Source: Bacteroidota bacterium (GTDB lineage: Bacteria; Bacteroidota; JABWAT01). Taken from it: a stretch of DNA of 64,000 bases. Both the position numbers and the translations under genes were made by a program. Numbering within the stretch: position 1 is the stretch's first letter; each line of letters opens with the position of its first letter. The stretch spans positions 124,001 through 188,000 of the forward strand of contig JAIUNL010000005.1 in NCBI GenBank assembly GCA_020161835.1, written 5' to 3'. Shown here one piece after another: positions 34,767 to 43,138 of the stretch. Below the pieces are notes generated by a model. That model was not told where the DNA came from. It saw only the letters and a list, made by a program, of their open reading frames with translations, and searched no databases.

Positions 34767-35603
34767 TCAGTTCCTGCTTTTCCAGGTTCTGTTCAAACTT
34801 TGCAGGCTGTTCAGAATAATAAGGGTGATAAATGAAAAGATGAGAAGCACAACCGCAATTGAGGTTGCACCGGTGTAATCATATTGTTCAAGTTTCGTGA
34901 CGATAAGAAGAGGGGCAATTTCTGTTTTGAAAGGCAGGTTTCCAGAAATAAATACAACAGATCCGTACTCACCCAGGGCACGTGCGAAAGAAAGTGTAAA
35001 TCCGGCAAAGGCTGCTGGCAGAAGTTCAGGAACAATAATTCTGGAAAAAAGCTGCCACCGGTTTGCACCCAGACTGATTGCAGCTTCTTCCACCTCCGGA
35101 TTTAAATCTTCAAGAACCGGCTGAATACTTCTCACCGAAAAAGGAAGGGTAATAAAAATCAGTGCAATGACAATTCCCCATTGGGTAAAAACAACCTGTA
35201 TTCCGGCGAGTTCAAGATAGTGTCCTACCCAGCCGGAACCGGCAAAAAGTGTAGTCAGACAGATTCCCGCAACGGCAGTTGGAAGAGCAAAAGGGAAATC
35301 GATCAGTGCGTCCAGAATTCTTTTTCCAAAAAATTGATACCGCACCAGAACCCACGCAATCAGTGTCCCAAAAATCAGATTAACTCCCGCAGCCAGAAAT
35401 GCAGTTCCAAAACTGACCTGATAGGCTTTCATCACCCGTTCATCAGTTACTGTTGCCCAGAACGATTCCCACGTCAGGGAAAAGGTTTTAAAAAAAAGCG
35501 TAGAAAGCGGAATAATCAGCATCAGGCCTAAATAAAAAAGGGTAATACCGAGTGTTAACCCGAACCCTTTGTGAACCGAAAATGATTTTTTCAATCCGAA
35601 CAT
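34767..35603 (-). CDS. cysT: sulfate ABC transporter permease CysT (CysU)
   Basis: 278 residues with six membrane segments. Landmarks are PLSTLFFKTFSLTWESFW near the N-terminus, DFPFALPTAVAGICLTTLFA in the middle, the coupling loop EVEEAAISLGANRWQLFSRIIVPELLPA near residue 170, and ALGEYGSVVFISGNLPFKTEI. It forms the heterodimeric sulfate channel with CysW. It follows the binding-protein gene by 44 bases. Confidence 0.94.
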   Translation of the reverse strand: MFGLKKSFSVHKGFGLTLGITLFYLGLMLIIPLSTLFFKTFSLTWESFWATVTDERVMKAYQVSFGTAFLAAGVNLIFGTLIAWVLVRYQFFGKRILDALIDFPFALPTAVAGICLTTLFAGSGWVGHYLELAGIQVVFTQWGIVIALIFITLPFSVRSIQPVLEDLNPEVEEAAISLGANRWQLFSRIIVPELLPAAFAGFTLSFARALGEYGSVVFISGNLPFKTEIAPLLIVTKLEQYDYTGATSIAVVLLIFSFITLIILNSLQSLNRTWKSRN

Positions 35604-35647
35604 AAATTTGACCTGAAAGCATTTAAAAATGAAGGATAATCTGACGT

Positions 35648-36706
35648 TTACTTTTTCTCAGTCGGTTTATAAATCTGATCAAAAACTCCGCCATCACTAA
35701 AATGAAGTTTTTGTGCCGCCTTCCAGCCACCGAAATTTTTATCAATGGTAAACAATCGCAGAGCCGGAAACTGAGTTTTATATTTTTCTGCAATTTCCGG
35801 ATTTATCGGGCGGTAATAGTATTTTGCAATTATTTCCTGGCTGGTTTTCTCATAGAGATAGCCCAAATAAGCTTTGGCAACCTCCTGAGTTCCATGTTTT
35901 GCCACTACTGAATCAACGACTGCTACCGGTGGTTCAGCCAGAATACTGACGGAAGGATAAACAGCCTCGTATTTATCTTTATCAGGTGAATTCAGAATCA
36001 GATAGGCTTCATTCTCCCAGGTAATAAAGACATCACCGATACTGCGTTCGGTAAAGGTTGTTGCAGAACCACGTGCACCGGAATCAAGAACAGGAACATT
36101 CTTGAACAGATCCGCAAGAAAGGCTTTGGCCTTTGTTGAATCATTCTGGAATTTTTCAAGTGCGAAGCCAAAGGCAGCCAGATAATTCCATCGTGCACCA
36201 CCAGACGTTTTCGGGTTTGGAGTAATGACAGAAACACCCGGTTTCACCAGATCATCCCAATCTTTTATCTGCTTCGGATTTCCCTTCCGTACCAGAAAAA
36301 TAATGGTTGAGGTATAAGGCGAACTGTTGTTTGGAAGTCGTTGTTGCCATTCATGCGGAAGCAATTTGCCCTTTTCGGCAATCTTGTCTATGTCGAAGCC
36401 CAAAGCCAGAGTTACCACATCCGCTTCCAGACCGTCAATAACTGCCCGTGCCTGTTTGCCTGAACCGCCATGTGATTGATGGATTTCGATGATTTGACCT
36501 GTTTTTTCTTTCCAGTAGGCTGCAAAAACAGAATCATATTCCTGATAGAGCTCCCGGGTTGGATCATAGGAAACATTCAGGAGTTTGTGTGTATTATTTT
36601 CACTTTTCCCGCATGCACTGAAAACTGCCAGGATGAGAAAACTGAAGCACGCTGTTTTAAAACCAATTTTAAAAGCCGGAGTCTTTGGTTTCGATTTCAT
36701 ATTCAT
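35648..36706 (-). CDS. sbp: sulfate-binding lipoprotein of the ABC importer
   Basis: 352 residues. The N-terminal signal ends in a lipobox (LAVFSAC), so it should be a lipoprotein tethered to the membrane rather than a free periplasmic protein like enterobacterial Sbp. The mature part has [65 protein letters not shown] and the closing [15 protein letters not shown], all typical sulfate/thiosulfate-binding segments. It sits between cysI and cysT. Confidence 0.93.
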   Translation of the reverse strand: MNMKSKPKTPAFKIGFKTACFSFLILAVFSACGKSENNTHKLLNVSYDPTRELYQEYDSVFAAYWKEKTGQIIEIHQSHGGSGKQARAVIDGLEADVVTLALGFDIDKIAEKGKLLPHEWQQRLPNNSSPYTSTIIFLVRKGNPKQIKDWDDLVKPGVSVITPNPKTSGGARWNYLAAFGFALEKFQNDSTKAKAFLADLFKNVPVLDSGARGSATTFTERSIGDVFITWENEAYLILNSPDKDKYEAVYPSVSILAEPPVAVVDSVVAKHGTQEVAKAYLGYLYEKTSQEIIAKYYYRPINPEIAEKYKTQFPALRLFTIDKNFGGWKAAQKLHFSDGGVFDQIYKPTEKK

Positions 36707-36710
36707 GTCC

Positions 36711-38357
36711 TTACCTGTTTAATAAAGACCGGTAGGACCAGTCTCCAAAGGTTTCATTTTCACTTCTTTCGGAAGCAAAACGGGTGAACAGATCTTTAAA
36801 AAGTTCATCAAAGCGGGAAGACGGCCACGAATCCTGGTAGATTTGAGTTAATCTGGTTCCATTATGGCTTCCGCCAACGTGAATTTCATAGTTAATTCCA
36901 GATTTCCCGACGAAAGCAAGCTCTGCGGAATAGGGTCTTGCACATCCGTTCGGGCAACCGGTCATCCGGGTTACAATCTGAAAGTTAGGCAATCCGGCTT
37001 CAGCCAGGTTTTTATCAATCAGGGAGATAATATCCGGCATGACCCGTTCAGATTCAGTTAATGCCAAACCACAGGTTGGAAGAGCCGGACAGGCAATTGA
37101 AGCCGTTCGTGTTTCAGTATGCGAGTCACTGAAGCCAACGCCATGATCTGCAAGCAATTCACTGACGGCACTTTTATCCCTTTCCTGAATATCCCTGATC
37201 TGAATATCCTGGGTTGCAGTCAATCTGAAACTAACGTTGTAATTGACCGCAATTGCCTTCAGTGCCGATTTCAGACGAAAATGTTCTTTATCAAGAATCC
37301 GTCCATTTTCAACAAACAGCCCGTACGTCCATTTACCGTCAAGCTGATTCGTCCAACCCAGAAATTTGGGGTAAATCCATTCTGAAACCGGTACAATTGA
37401 ATCCAGTTTGAAACCGGTAAATTCAGCAACCCGGTCATGAAACCAGTCAACACCTTTTGATTCAACCAGATATTTCATTCTGGCCAGTTTTCGGTTTTCT
37501 CTGTTCCCGTGATCCCGCTGAACTTTTACAATGGCTTCAACGACATCAATTATATTTTCTTCTTTTACAAAACCAAGCGGATCAGCCAACCTGGGAAAGG
37601 TTTCTTCCATATTGTGGGTTTTTCCTAAACCGCCACCGATATAAAGATTATATCCTAAAATCTGGTCATTGCTCAAAATTGCCACAATTCCGATATCATT
37701 TGTGAAAACATCAATTGAGTTATCACCGGCCTTCGTAATAGCAATTTTAAATTTCCTTGGAAGGTATGTTTTCCCGTAAATGGGTTCTTCTACTGCCTTT
37801 TGTGCCGGTTCACCATCCAGCCAGATTTCGTGGTAGGCAGTAGATTTTGGCGTTAAATGGTCCGCAATTTTTACAGCAAGAGCCTGCAATTTCTGGTTTA
37901 CTTCTGATTTTACCGGATCAGTTGTGACGATGACATTTCGGTTTACATCACCACAGGCAGAAATCGTTGATAAAAGTGACTGATTGATTGTTTGGATAAC
38001 GGATTTTACATTTCCTTTGAGAATGCCGTGAACCTGAAATGCTTCCCGTGTAGTAATCCGGAGCGTGTGATTTCCCCACTGGTCACTGATTTTATCGTGA
38101 GCCAGATATTGGGTCGGCGTGATGATGCCGCCGGGAACCCGGGACCGGATCATGAAGGACCAGGCACGTTCAAGTCCCTGTGAAGATCTTTGTTTCCGAA
38201 TGTCCCGGTCATCCTGCTGATACATACCGTGAAATTTGAGTAACTGATAGGTTTCTTCGGTAACATTCGGTTTCTCATTTGAAAATTCAGAAACAATCTC
38301 ACCCCGAAGTCCATCAGAATTCAGTTTCAATTCCTCAACATTAATTTTTGCCATCAT
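36711..38357 (-). CDS. cysI: assimilatory sulfite reductase, siroheme hemoprotein subunit
   Basis: 548 residues, close to the 570 of NADPH-type CysI. It reduces sulfite to sulfide with six electrons at a coupled [4Fe-4S]-siroheme centre. Two sulfite/nitrite reductase halves are visible, with [11 protein letters not shown] and [12 protein letters not shown] in the first, and the four cluster cysteines in [21 protein letters not shown] and [21 protein letters not shown] near residues 420-480. No CysJ flavoprotein gene is in the operon, so electrons may come from ferredoxin or a distant CysJ. It begins with two adjacent ATGs and follows cobA by 39 bases. Confidence 0.93.
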   Translation of the reverse strand: MMAKINVEELKLNSDGLRGEIVSEFSNEKPNVTEETYQLLKFHGMYQQDDRDIRKQRSSQGLERAWSFMIRSRVPGGIITPTQYLAHDKISDQWGNHTLRITTREAFQVHGILKGNVKSVIQTINQSLLSTISACGDVNRNVIVTTDPVKSEVNQKLQALAVKIADHLTPKSTAYHEIWLDGEPAQKAVEEPIYGKTYLPRKFKIAITKAGDNSIDVFTNDIGIVAILSNDQILGYNLYIGGGLGKTHNMEETFPRLADPLGFVKEENIIDVVEAIVKVQRDHGNRENRKLARMKYLVESKGVDWFHDRVAEFTGFKLDSIVPVSEWIYPKFLGWTNQLDGKWTYGLFVENGRILDKEHFRLKSALKAIAVNYNVSFRLTATQDIQIRDIQERDKSAVSELLADHGVGFSDSHTETRTASIACPALPTCGLALTESERVMPDIISLIDKNLAEAGLPNFQIVTRMTGCPNGCARPYSAELAFVGKSGINYEIHVGGSHNGTRLTQIYQDSWPSSRFDELFKDLFTRFASERSENETFGDWSYRSLLNR

Positions 38358-38396
38358 TCACCTTCATTATTTCAAAACCGGTTCAATCATTTCAAA

Positions 38397-39194
38397 TTAT
38401 AAACGAACGGAAGCTGCAAATTGAATCGCTTCAGATTCAGTCAGCCTGTCGTGAAGCAGCACAGTTTTCCCAATAACCAGCAAAACCGGAGCTTCCTGAT
38501 GCGGGTGGAGTTCATTTATTTTCGCAAGCGTACCGGTTAAAACCCGCTGATCTGCACTTCCGCCATTTTCGATAAATGCAACAGGTAAATTCCGGTCGGC
38601 ACCCGCTTCAACTAAAAGAGCAGAGATTTGACCAGCAGTTGATCGTGCCATAAAGAAAACCAGTGTTCCGTTAAATTTTGCAAGCAGATTAAAATCCAAT
38701 TCTGCAAGTGAAGCCGAATCGCCGGAAAGAACCATGAAACCGGAAGACACACCCCGATGTGTCAACGGAATTTTCCCATACGAAGAGCAAACCTGCAAAG
38801 CAGAAACACCCGGGACAAACTCAAAAGGTGTTCCATTTTCACTTAAATAAATGGCTTCCTCACCACCCCGGCCAAAAATCAAGGGATCTCCCCCCTTTAA
38901 CCTGACAACCATCTTTCCTGAACTGGCCGACTCAACCAGTTTTCGGTTGATTTGAATCTGGGAAAGCTGGTGCCTGCCTGATCTTTTTCCGCAATAGACC
39001 AATTCTGCATACGGTTTTGCTTCTGCCAGGAGGCTTTGAGGAAGTAAAGCATCGTAAACAATAACGTCAGCCTGGCGAATGAGTCTGAGAGCTTTAACCG
39101 TAATCAGCTCAGGATCACCGGTTCCGGCGCCCACCAGATATACTTTTCCCTTTTCACCCGATTTCAATCTGGAAATCCCCTTTTTCAGTTTCAT
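38397..39194 (-). CDS. cobA: uroporphyrinogen-III C-methyltransferase (SUMT)
   Basis: 265 residues from ATG 39194, chosen because it forms an ATGA overlap with the cysH stop. It methylates uroporphyrinogen III twice to precorrin-2 with SAM. The SAM-binding sequence VYLVGAGTGDPELITVKALRLI near residue 15, DVIVYDALL, VVRLKGGDPLIFGRGGEEA near residue 95, the PGVSA motif, PLTHRGVS and a late VVIGKTV-like segment are family signatures. Together with the CysG-N gene downstream it completes the branch from uroporphyrinogen III to siroheme for CysI. Confidence 0.95.
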   Translation of the reverse strand: MKLKKGISRLKSGEKGKVYLVGAGTGDPELITVKALRLIRQADVIVYDALLPQSLLAEAKPYAELVYCGKRSGRHQLSQIQINRKLVESASSGKMVVRLKGGDPLIFGRGGEEAIYLSENGTPFEFVPGVSALQVCSSYGKIPLTHRGVSSGFMVLSGDSASLAELDFNLLAKFNGTLVFFMARSTAGQISALLVEAGADRNLPVAFIENGGSADQRVLTGTLAKINELHPHQEAPVLLVIGKTVLLHDRLTESEAIQFAASVRL

Positions 39195-39865
39195 AAATGA
39201 AGTCCGCACTCATTTTTATCACCACCCCAGCGTCCTGAACGGTCATCAGCTTCACCTGTCCCTAAAGAGGTACAAGGTTCACAGCCAATACTGGTAAATC
39301 CTTTTTCAAAAAGGGGATGAACCGGCAGATGGTTTTCCTGTAAATAATCCCAAACCTGCCTGGAATTCCAATCGAGAATGGGATGGAATTTGGATTGATT
39401 CCGGTTGTTTGTTGTCAGGATGGAAAGTGAAGTCCGGTTTGAAGTCTGACTGTTTCTGATACCCGAAATCCACAGATCATAATCAGTTAAGACAAGATCC
39501 ATGGGGTCAACTTTGTTAATCTGGCAGCATCTGGTTGGATTCGTTTTATAGGGATGCTCACCCAGTTCAGAGAATAGTCTTTCTTTAGTCATGACAGGCT
39601 TGATCGTGATCAGATTAAGACCAAGCAAAGAAGTTACATCATCCCTGAATTTTAAGGTTTCTTCAAAATGGAAACCGGTATCCAGGAAAAGAACCGGAAT
39701 ATCGGGGTAAACTCTAGTCACGAGATGAAGCAGCCCGGCAGAGAACGTCCCGAAACTGGAAGAAATTGCAATCCGGTCAACAGGGAAAAAGTCAACAATC
39801 CGTTGAACACGCTGATCTGCAGTTAAAAGACTCAGAATATCATTTGGCTTCTGGTTTTCAGACAT
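39191..39865 (-). CDS. cysH: APS/PAPS reductase with iron-sulfur-type cysteines
   Basis: 224 residues from ATG 39865. It reduces activated sulfate to sulfite with thioredoxin. The PP-loop-like SSSFGTFSAGLLHLV and LFLDTGFHFEETL lie in the first third, and the C-terminal catalytic GRWGGDKNECGLHL carries the nucleophile Cys. Two further pairs, TRCCQINK and GCEPC, match the CC...CxxC ligand set of [4Fe-4S] APS reductases; enterobacterial PAPS-only enzymes lack it. So APS is the likely main substrate. It is the first enzyme gene after the long leader. Confidence 0.93.
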   Translation of the reverse strand: MSENQKPNDILSLLTADQRVQRIVDFFPVDRIAISSSFGTFSAGLLHLVTRVYPDIPVLFLDTGFHFEETLKFRDDVTSLLGLNLITIKPVMTKERLFSELGEHPYKTNPTRCCQINKVDPMDLVLTDYDLWISGIRNSQTSNRTSLSILTTNNRNQSKFHPILDWNSRQVWDYLQENHLPVHPLFEKGFTSIGCEPCTSLGTGEADDRSGRWGGDKNECGLHL

Positions 39866-39886
39866 GGATTTTCCGATAAATGAGTA

Positions 39887-39959
39887 GCAACCAGTCAAAT
39901 CCTTTTGGATCAGACTAAATTCAGGGAAAGTAACAGGAAATGGATTAGGCAGGTGTTGC
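39887..39959 (-). promoter_or_regulatory. possible attenuator structures between Cys leader peptide and cysH
   Basis: In the transcript the Cys codons themselves can pair just after them (TGTTG-ATCG-CAACA). The same GCAAC (39959-39955) can instead pair with GTTGC (39891-39887) close to the cysH start. Between them AGTCTGATCC-AAAA-GGATTTGACT (39916-39893) forms a stem with one mismatch and one G-U pair. Alternatives of this kind fit ribosome-position-dependent control, but none is followed by a U-tract. Low to moderate support. Confidence 0.4.
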
Positions 39960-39961
39960 GA

Positions 39962-40075
39962 TCAACAACAACAGGTCATTCGGGATTCAAAGCCGGGTAA
40001 ATTCGGGGTAAAAACAGCTGCAGAAATTCTCTCACTATTTATTCGTCTTATTCGTCGTAATCGTTCCAGCATCAT
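39962..40075 (-). CDS. candidate cysteine-run leader peptide of the cys operon
   Basis: A 37-codon ORF in the 290-base cys leader. It starts MMLERLRRIRR, is basic at first, and ends FESRMTCCC-stop, with three consecutive TGT codons directly before TGA. If translation begins at the inner ATG (39979) the peptide is just Met-Thr-Cys-Cys-Cys. GGGGA precedes the upstream start. Three Cys codons at the end of a leader for cysteine biosynthesis are the classical arrangement for sensing charged tRNA-Cys. Caution: part of the basic region (CGACGAATAAGACGAATAAA) resembles the ATTCG-type repeats around the S23 gene. Cys-run leaders are known in mycobacteria; this one is new to me. Confidence 0.6.
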   Translation of the reverse strand: MMLERLRRIRRINSERISAAVFTPNLPGFESRMTCCC

Positions 40076-40162
40076 CACATCCCCACACGGAAAAACAATT
40101 ATTTGTCCGGTCTATTTTTTATTATCAAAATTATATTCGGCATTTTGCCTTATCCTGATGCA

Positions 40163-40191
40163 ATAATAAAATATTATTTTGTTTTTGTCAA
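40163..40191 (-). promoter_or_regulatory. promoter of the cys operon
   Basis: TTGACA (40191-40186), 17-base spacer, TATTAT (40168-40163) followed by TGC on the minus strand: the same boxes, spacing and downstream TGC as the ilv promoter at 5304-5332. Predicted start near 40156, giving a leader of about 290 bases before cysH. Confidence 0.75.
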
Positions 40192-40264
40192 CCGCACGTT
40201 ATACTGTTTTATTATATTTCAATAAATATAATATGTAGTTTACACTGTAATGCTTATATATGCC

Positions 40265-40300
40265 GTACATTATTCTGTTTGTACACAATTCTGCCGTACA
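40265..40300. promoter_or_regulatory. iterated GTACA-NN-ATTCTG motif upstream of cys promoter
   Basis: GTACA occurs three times at 15-16 base spacing (40265, 40281, 40296), with ATTCTG between successive copies. A related ATTCTGTACAAC lies at 23196-23207 upstream of metB. A regulator site for sulfur genes is conceivable; no regulator can be named. The rest of the 39,980-40,371 spacer is AT-rich without genes apart from the leader and promoter. Confidence 0.4.
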
Positions 40301-40371
40301 ACAGATTAACAATGATAAAATATGGCGGGCTAATATATTTTTAAGCAGGATCGTTTGCTGAGGAGTTTCTT

Positions 40372-41784
40372 TTAAAAAGTATAGAGTGCTGAGAGTTTAA
40401 CTTCCGTTCCACCCCATACTGTTTTCCCGGAATTTGATTTTACAGGTGCACCTGAGCCCGATCCGCCTGAAGTTTTAGCTGCTTTTTTAACTGCATGAAC
40501 AGGGATAAGCTGACTCGCATCCAATCCGATAATCACCCCGTTCACGTTCCAGGAAATATCGATTTCGAGTGGAATAATATCGGCATACTGATAGGAAAAG
40601 GGAGTGTTCCTTTCATTTTTCCTGCCAATTAAAAAAAACAGGGGTTCCCAGGTTTGAATCTTTAATTTGGGACGGGCACGTTGCCATCCAATTGAAAAAC
40701 GGGCAGAACCCCAATTATCAGCTTTATAAGTTGTTTCGAGATTCAAACCGGGAATGCGGATTATGCCATCAATTGAGAAAAAATAGTAATCACCAATAAG
40801 TGCTATGACAGCGGGTGTAAACGGAAAACTCTGCAGCAATCCTCCTGATTGAAGCGACATCTCCCGGTAAGTCACACCTCCACCCAAATTCCAATTTTCT
40901 GTGATGTCTTTTGTCAGTCCTGCATTGAAGAGATGGGAGGTCACCTTTCCGGATTCAATTCCTGAAAATGGAAAATTTTTATACAACCATTCCGGTTGAC
41001 CCTGGCCTGAATAAAACCGGCCATCAGACTGAATGAACCAGGATTTTGCTAAACCAGATCTGAAACTGAATTTCCCTTCCTGATTTTGATAAGAACCCTG
41101 CTCCCTAAATGTTTGATTATGTCCTGAAATCTTACTTTTCCCCTGTTGAAACCATCCTGAAAGTGCTGAGCCAGAATTCAAATGCCATAAAAATCCACCT
41201 TTGAATTCAGTGATCGCCGCCCATTGTGAAAACTCAGGTTTACTGTCGTCTACCTGCCAGGTGTGAGAATATGCCCGGTGTCGAAATTTAGTTTCCCCGA
41301 AAACAGAGAATGCAGGGTTAATATTAACGGTTAAAAGAAGAGCCGCACCCGGTTTTGTTGAGTTATTTCCGAAGGTGAGTGAACCGGACGGTTGAATTTT
41401 AAACCGATCCCACTGAAAAGTGAGTTCCGTTGAAAAAAGTTCCGATTTATTTTCAAGGGTAAACGTTTGGTTTTGCTGAAAATTTGAAAAAGAAAGATAA
41501 TCAGTCTGATGGATTAAGGTGAGGGAAACCGGAATTTTCCTGATTTGAAATCCAGCGTTTAATTTTGATTCAGTAAACCAAATATCCCAGGCCTGCCGTG
41601 AACTTTTCTCATGATAAAGAAGAGTATTGTCAGTAGAAAAACTGAGAGAGGATTGAGCAAAAACTGAAGGAAAAGTGAAACTTAGCAAAACGGGGACGAG
41701 AAAAGTCACTCTTAAAAAACGAACAAACAGATTACCGCCAAAACGGTAAAAAACATGAGACCAGCTAATGTTGTCTGATCTCAT
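40372..41784 (-). CDS. outer-membrane beta-barrel-like protein of unknown function
   Basis: 470 residues from ATG 41784 (an upstream TTG would add nine). A signal peptide covers about residues 20-45 (RFLRVTFLVPVLLSFTFPSVFA, Ala-Gln cleavage region). The mature part is a series of amphipathic strands with many Phe, Trp, Tyr and Gly, and it ends in LSALYTF, a terminal Phe as in outer-membrane barrel signals. A short Gly/Ser-rich loop occurs near residue 445. Family not recognised. It follows the lipoprotein gene at once, so the two may form one envelope unit. Confidence 0.6.
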   Translation of the reverse strand: MRSDNISWSHVFYRFGGNLFVRFLRVTFLVPVLLSFTFPSVFAQSSLSFSTDNTLLYHEKSSRQAWDIWFTESKLNAGFQIRKIPVSLTLIHQTDYLSFSNFQQNQTFTLENKSELFSTELTFQWDRFKIQPSGSLTFGNNSTKPGAALLLTVNINPAFSVFGETKFRHRAYSHTWQVDDSKPEFSQWAAITEFKGGFLWHLNSGSALSGWFQQGKSKISGHNQTFREQGSYQNQEGKFSFRSGLAKSWFIQSDGRFYSGQGQPEWLYKNFPFSGIESGKVTSHLFNAGLTKDITENWNLGGGVTYREMSLQSGGLLQSFPFTPAVIALIGDYYFFSIDGIIRIPGLNLETTYKADNWGSARFSIGWQRARPKLKIQTWEPLFFLIGRKNERNTPFSYQYADIIPLEIDISWNVNGVIIGLDASQLIPVHAVKKAAKTSGGSGSGAPVKSNSGKTVWGGTEVKLSALYTF

Positions 41785-41812
41785 ATTTGAAAAAAATGAA
41801 AACCGGGGCAAA

Positions 41813-42901
41813 TTAAGGTCGATAGGTTAAAAGCATTGCAAGAACAGGTCCAAGCAATTCTTCAAGCCTTGCCAAACCAGCTTGTGCGGTGAGAATCAAT
41901 TCGAATATTTTCTGGTTACTCAGTTCCGGATTTTTTTTGATAACATCATCCTGCTGATTATCATATTCACTCTGAAGATACAGTAGTGAGGAAATAATAT
42001 CACGGGTTGAATTCAATTGCCCGTTAACAAAAACCCGTCCGTTAACTAAGCCGTCAGAACGTAGTTTGACTTTCTGAGTCACAAATAAATAGGGTGTAAT
42101 ATCAGGGTTTTTAGGGTCGAAGGGCGGCAGTGAATCAACATCAACACCGGTAAAATCTGAGTTCTTAAAATCAATCATACAATACATAGACAGAATGCTT
42201 CTGAGATATTCAAGATAGGCATCCATCAGATAAAATTCGGTATTATCCATGTATTGGGAAGGTAAGGCCGGGAAACCCATCATTTTACCGGTTAAGGCAT
42301 ACTGATATTCAAAACCTGTAGATTTCTCAACGAATTCAAAATTTTCAATTGACTGAGAGATCTGCGGAATAATTTTCGTTAGAAAATAAGTTTGAAGTAA
42401 AACCACATCATCAGGGTTTTTTGCTCCCTTTTTAATCATCAGTGACATACTGTTGATCATCATTTCCTGTGAAAGAACGGAACCAATATTGAAAGGTACA
42501 AACCCAAGTGAAAGCGGAATATCAGAATTCTGAACACTGAAAACACCATTCTCATTGAGTTGAATCAGAAATACTTTAAAAACGGGATCACGGTATAAGG
42601 AAAGCATTTGGCACATTGCCAAACTTACCCGAACATCTTTGTCATCCGGCCGCTGACTTTTAAGTTCTTCATAAAGTTTCCTGGGTGAATCAAAATCAAA
42701 ATCTCCGAGCTGAACCGGGTCTGTCACATTTGCCTGAGACATTGAGGCAAATACTGTTTCCATCGAGGTGTTTGCCTCTGTTTTCAGTTGCTCATAAGTT
42801 TTGACAGGATCGATTTTTGCTTCCTCTTTTTCAGGATCATCAGAACAACCCCAAAACCCGCCAAATGAAGCAATTAATAAAAGTGCCAGCAATTTTTTCA
42901 T
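41813..42901 (-). CDS. lipoprotein of unknown function
   Basis: 362 residues. The signal MKKLLALLLIASFGGFWGC has a lipobox ending Gly-Cys, followed by an acidic linker (SDDPEKEEAKIDP). The remainder is helical, with an N-terminal part TYEQLKTEANTSMETVFASM and a region reminiscent of tetratricopeptide-like helices (YEELKSQRPDDKDVRVSLAMCQML). No family was recognised. It is 28 bases upstream of the barrel-like protein on the same strand, suggesting an outer-membrane pair. Confidence 0.65.
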   Translation of the reverse strand: MKKLLALLLIASFGGFWGCSDDPEKEEAKIDPVKTYEQLKTEANTSMETVFASMSQANVTDPVQLGDFDFDSPRKLYEELKSQRPDDKDVRVSLAMCQMLSLYRDPVFKVFLIQLNENGVFSVQNSDIPLSLGFVPFNIGSVLSQEMMINSMSLMIKKGAKNPDDVVLLQTYFLTKIIPQISQSIENFEFVEKSTGFEYQYALTGKMMGFPALPSQYMDNTEFYLMDAYLEYLRSILSMYCMIDFKNSDFTGVDVDSLPPFDPKNPDITPYLFVTQKVKLRSDGLVNGRVFVNGQLNSTRDIISSLLYLQSEYDNQQDDVIKKNPELSNQKIFELILTAQAGLARLEELLGPVLAMLLTYRP

Positions 42902-43077
42902 GATAAAATCCTATTAGATACCAAATGACAATAAGTTCTGGAAACGGGATTAACGCAAATTAAATTCAAAATTGTTAATTGATAAAAAATGATTACCTGT
43001 TAACTTTTTCAAATGATAACGGGATAAAAATACATTTTTTTCGGGATACTGTCTATTATCAGAAAGTTTTAGGTTCA

Positions 43078-43127
43078 GAAAAACAATAAAGGTCCGCCTG
43101 TCCTAGCAAAATAGAACAATGCGGACC
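43078..43127 (-). terminator. intrinsic terminator of the efflux operon
   Basis: GGTCCGC (43127-43121) and GCGGACC (43097-43091) form a 7-base GC-rich stem 12 bases after the last permease stop, followed by TTTATTGTTTTT on the minus strand. The loop is long (23 bases). Confidence 0.65.
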
Positions 43128-43138
43128 AAATTAAAAAC

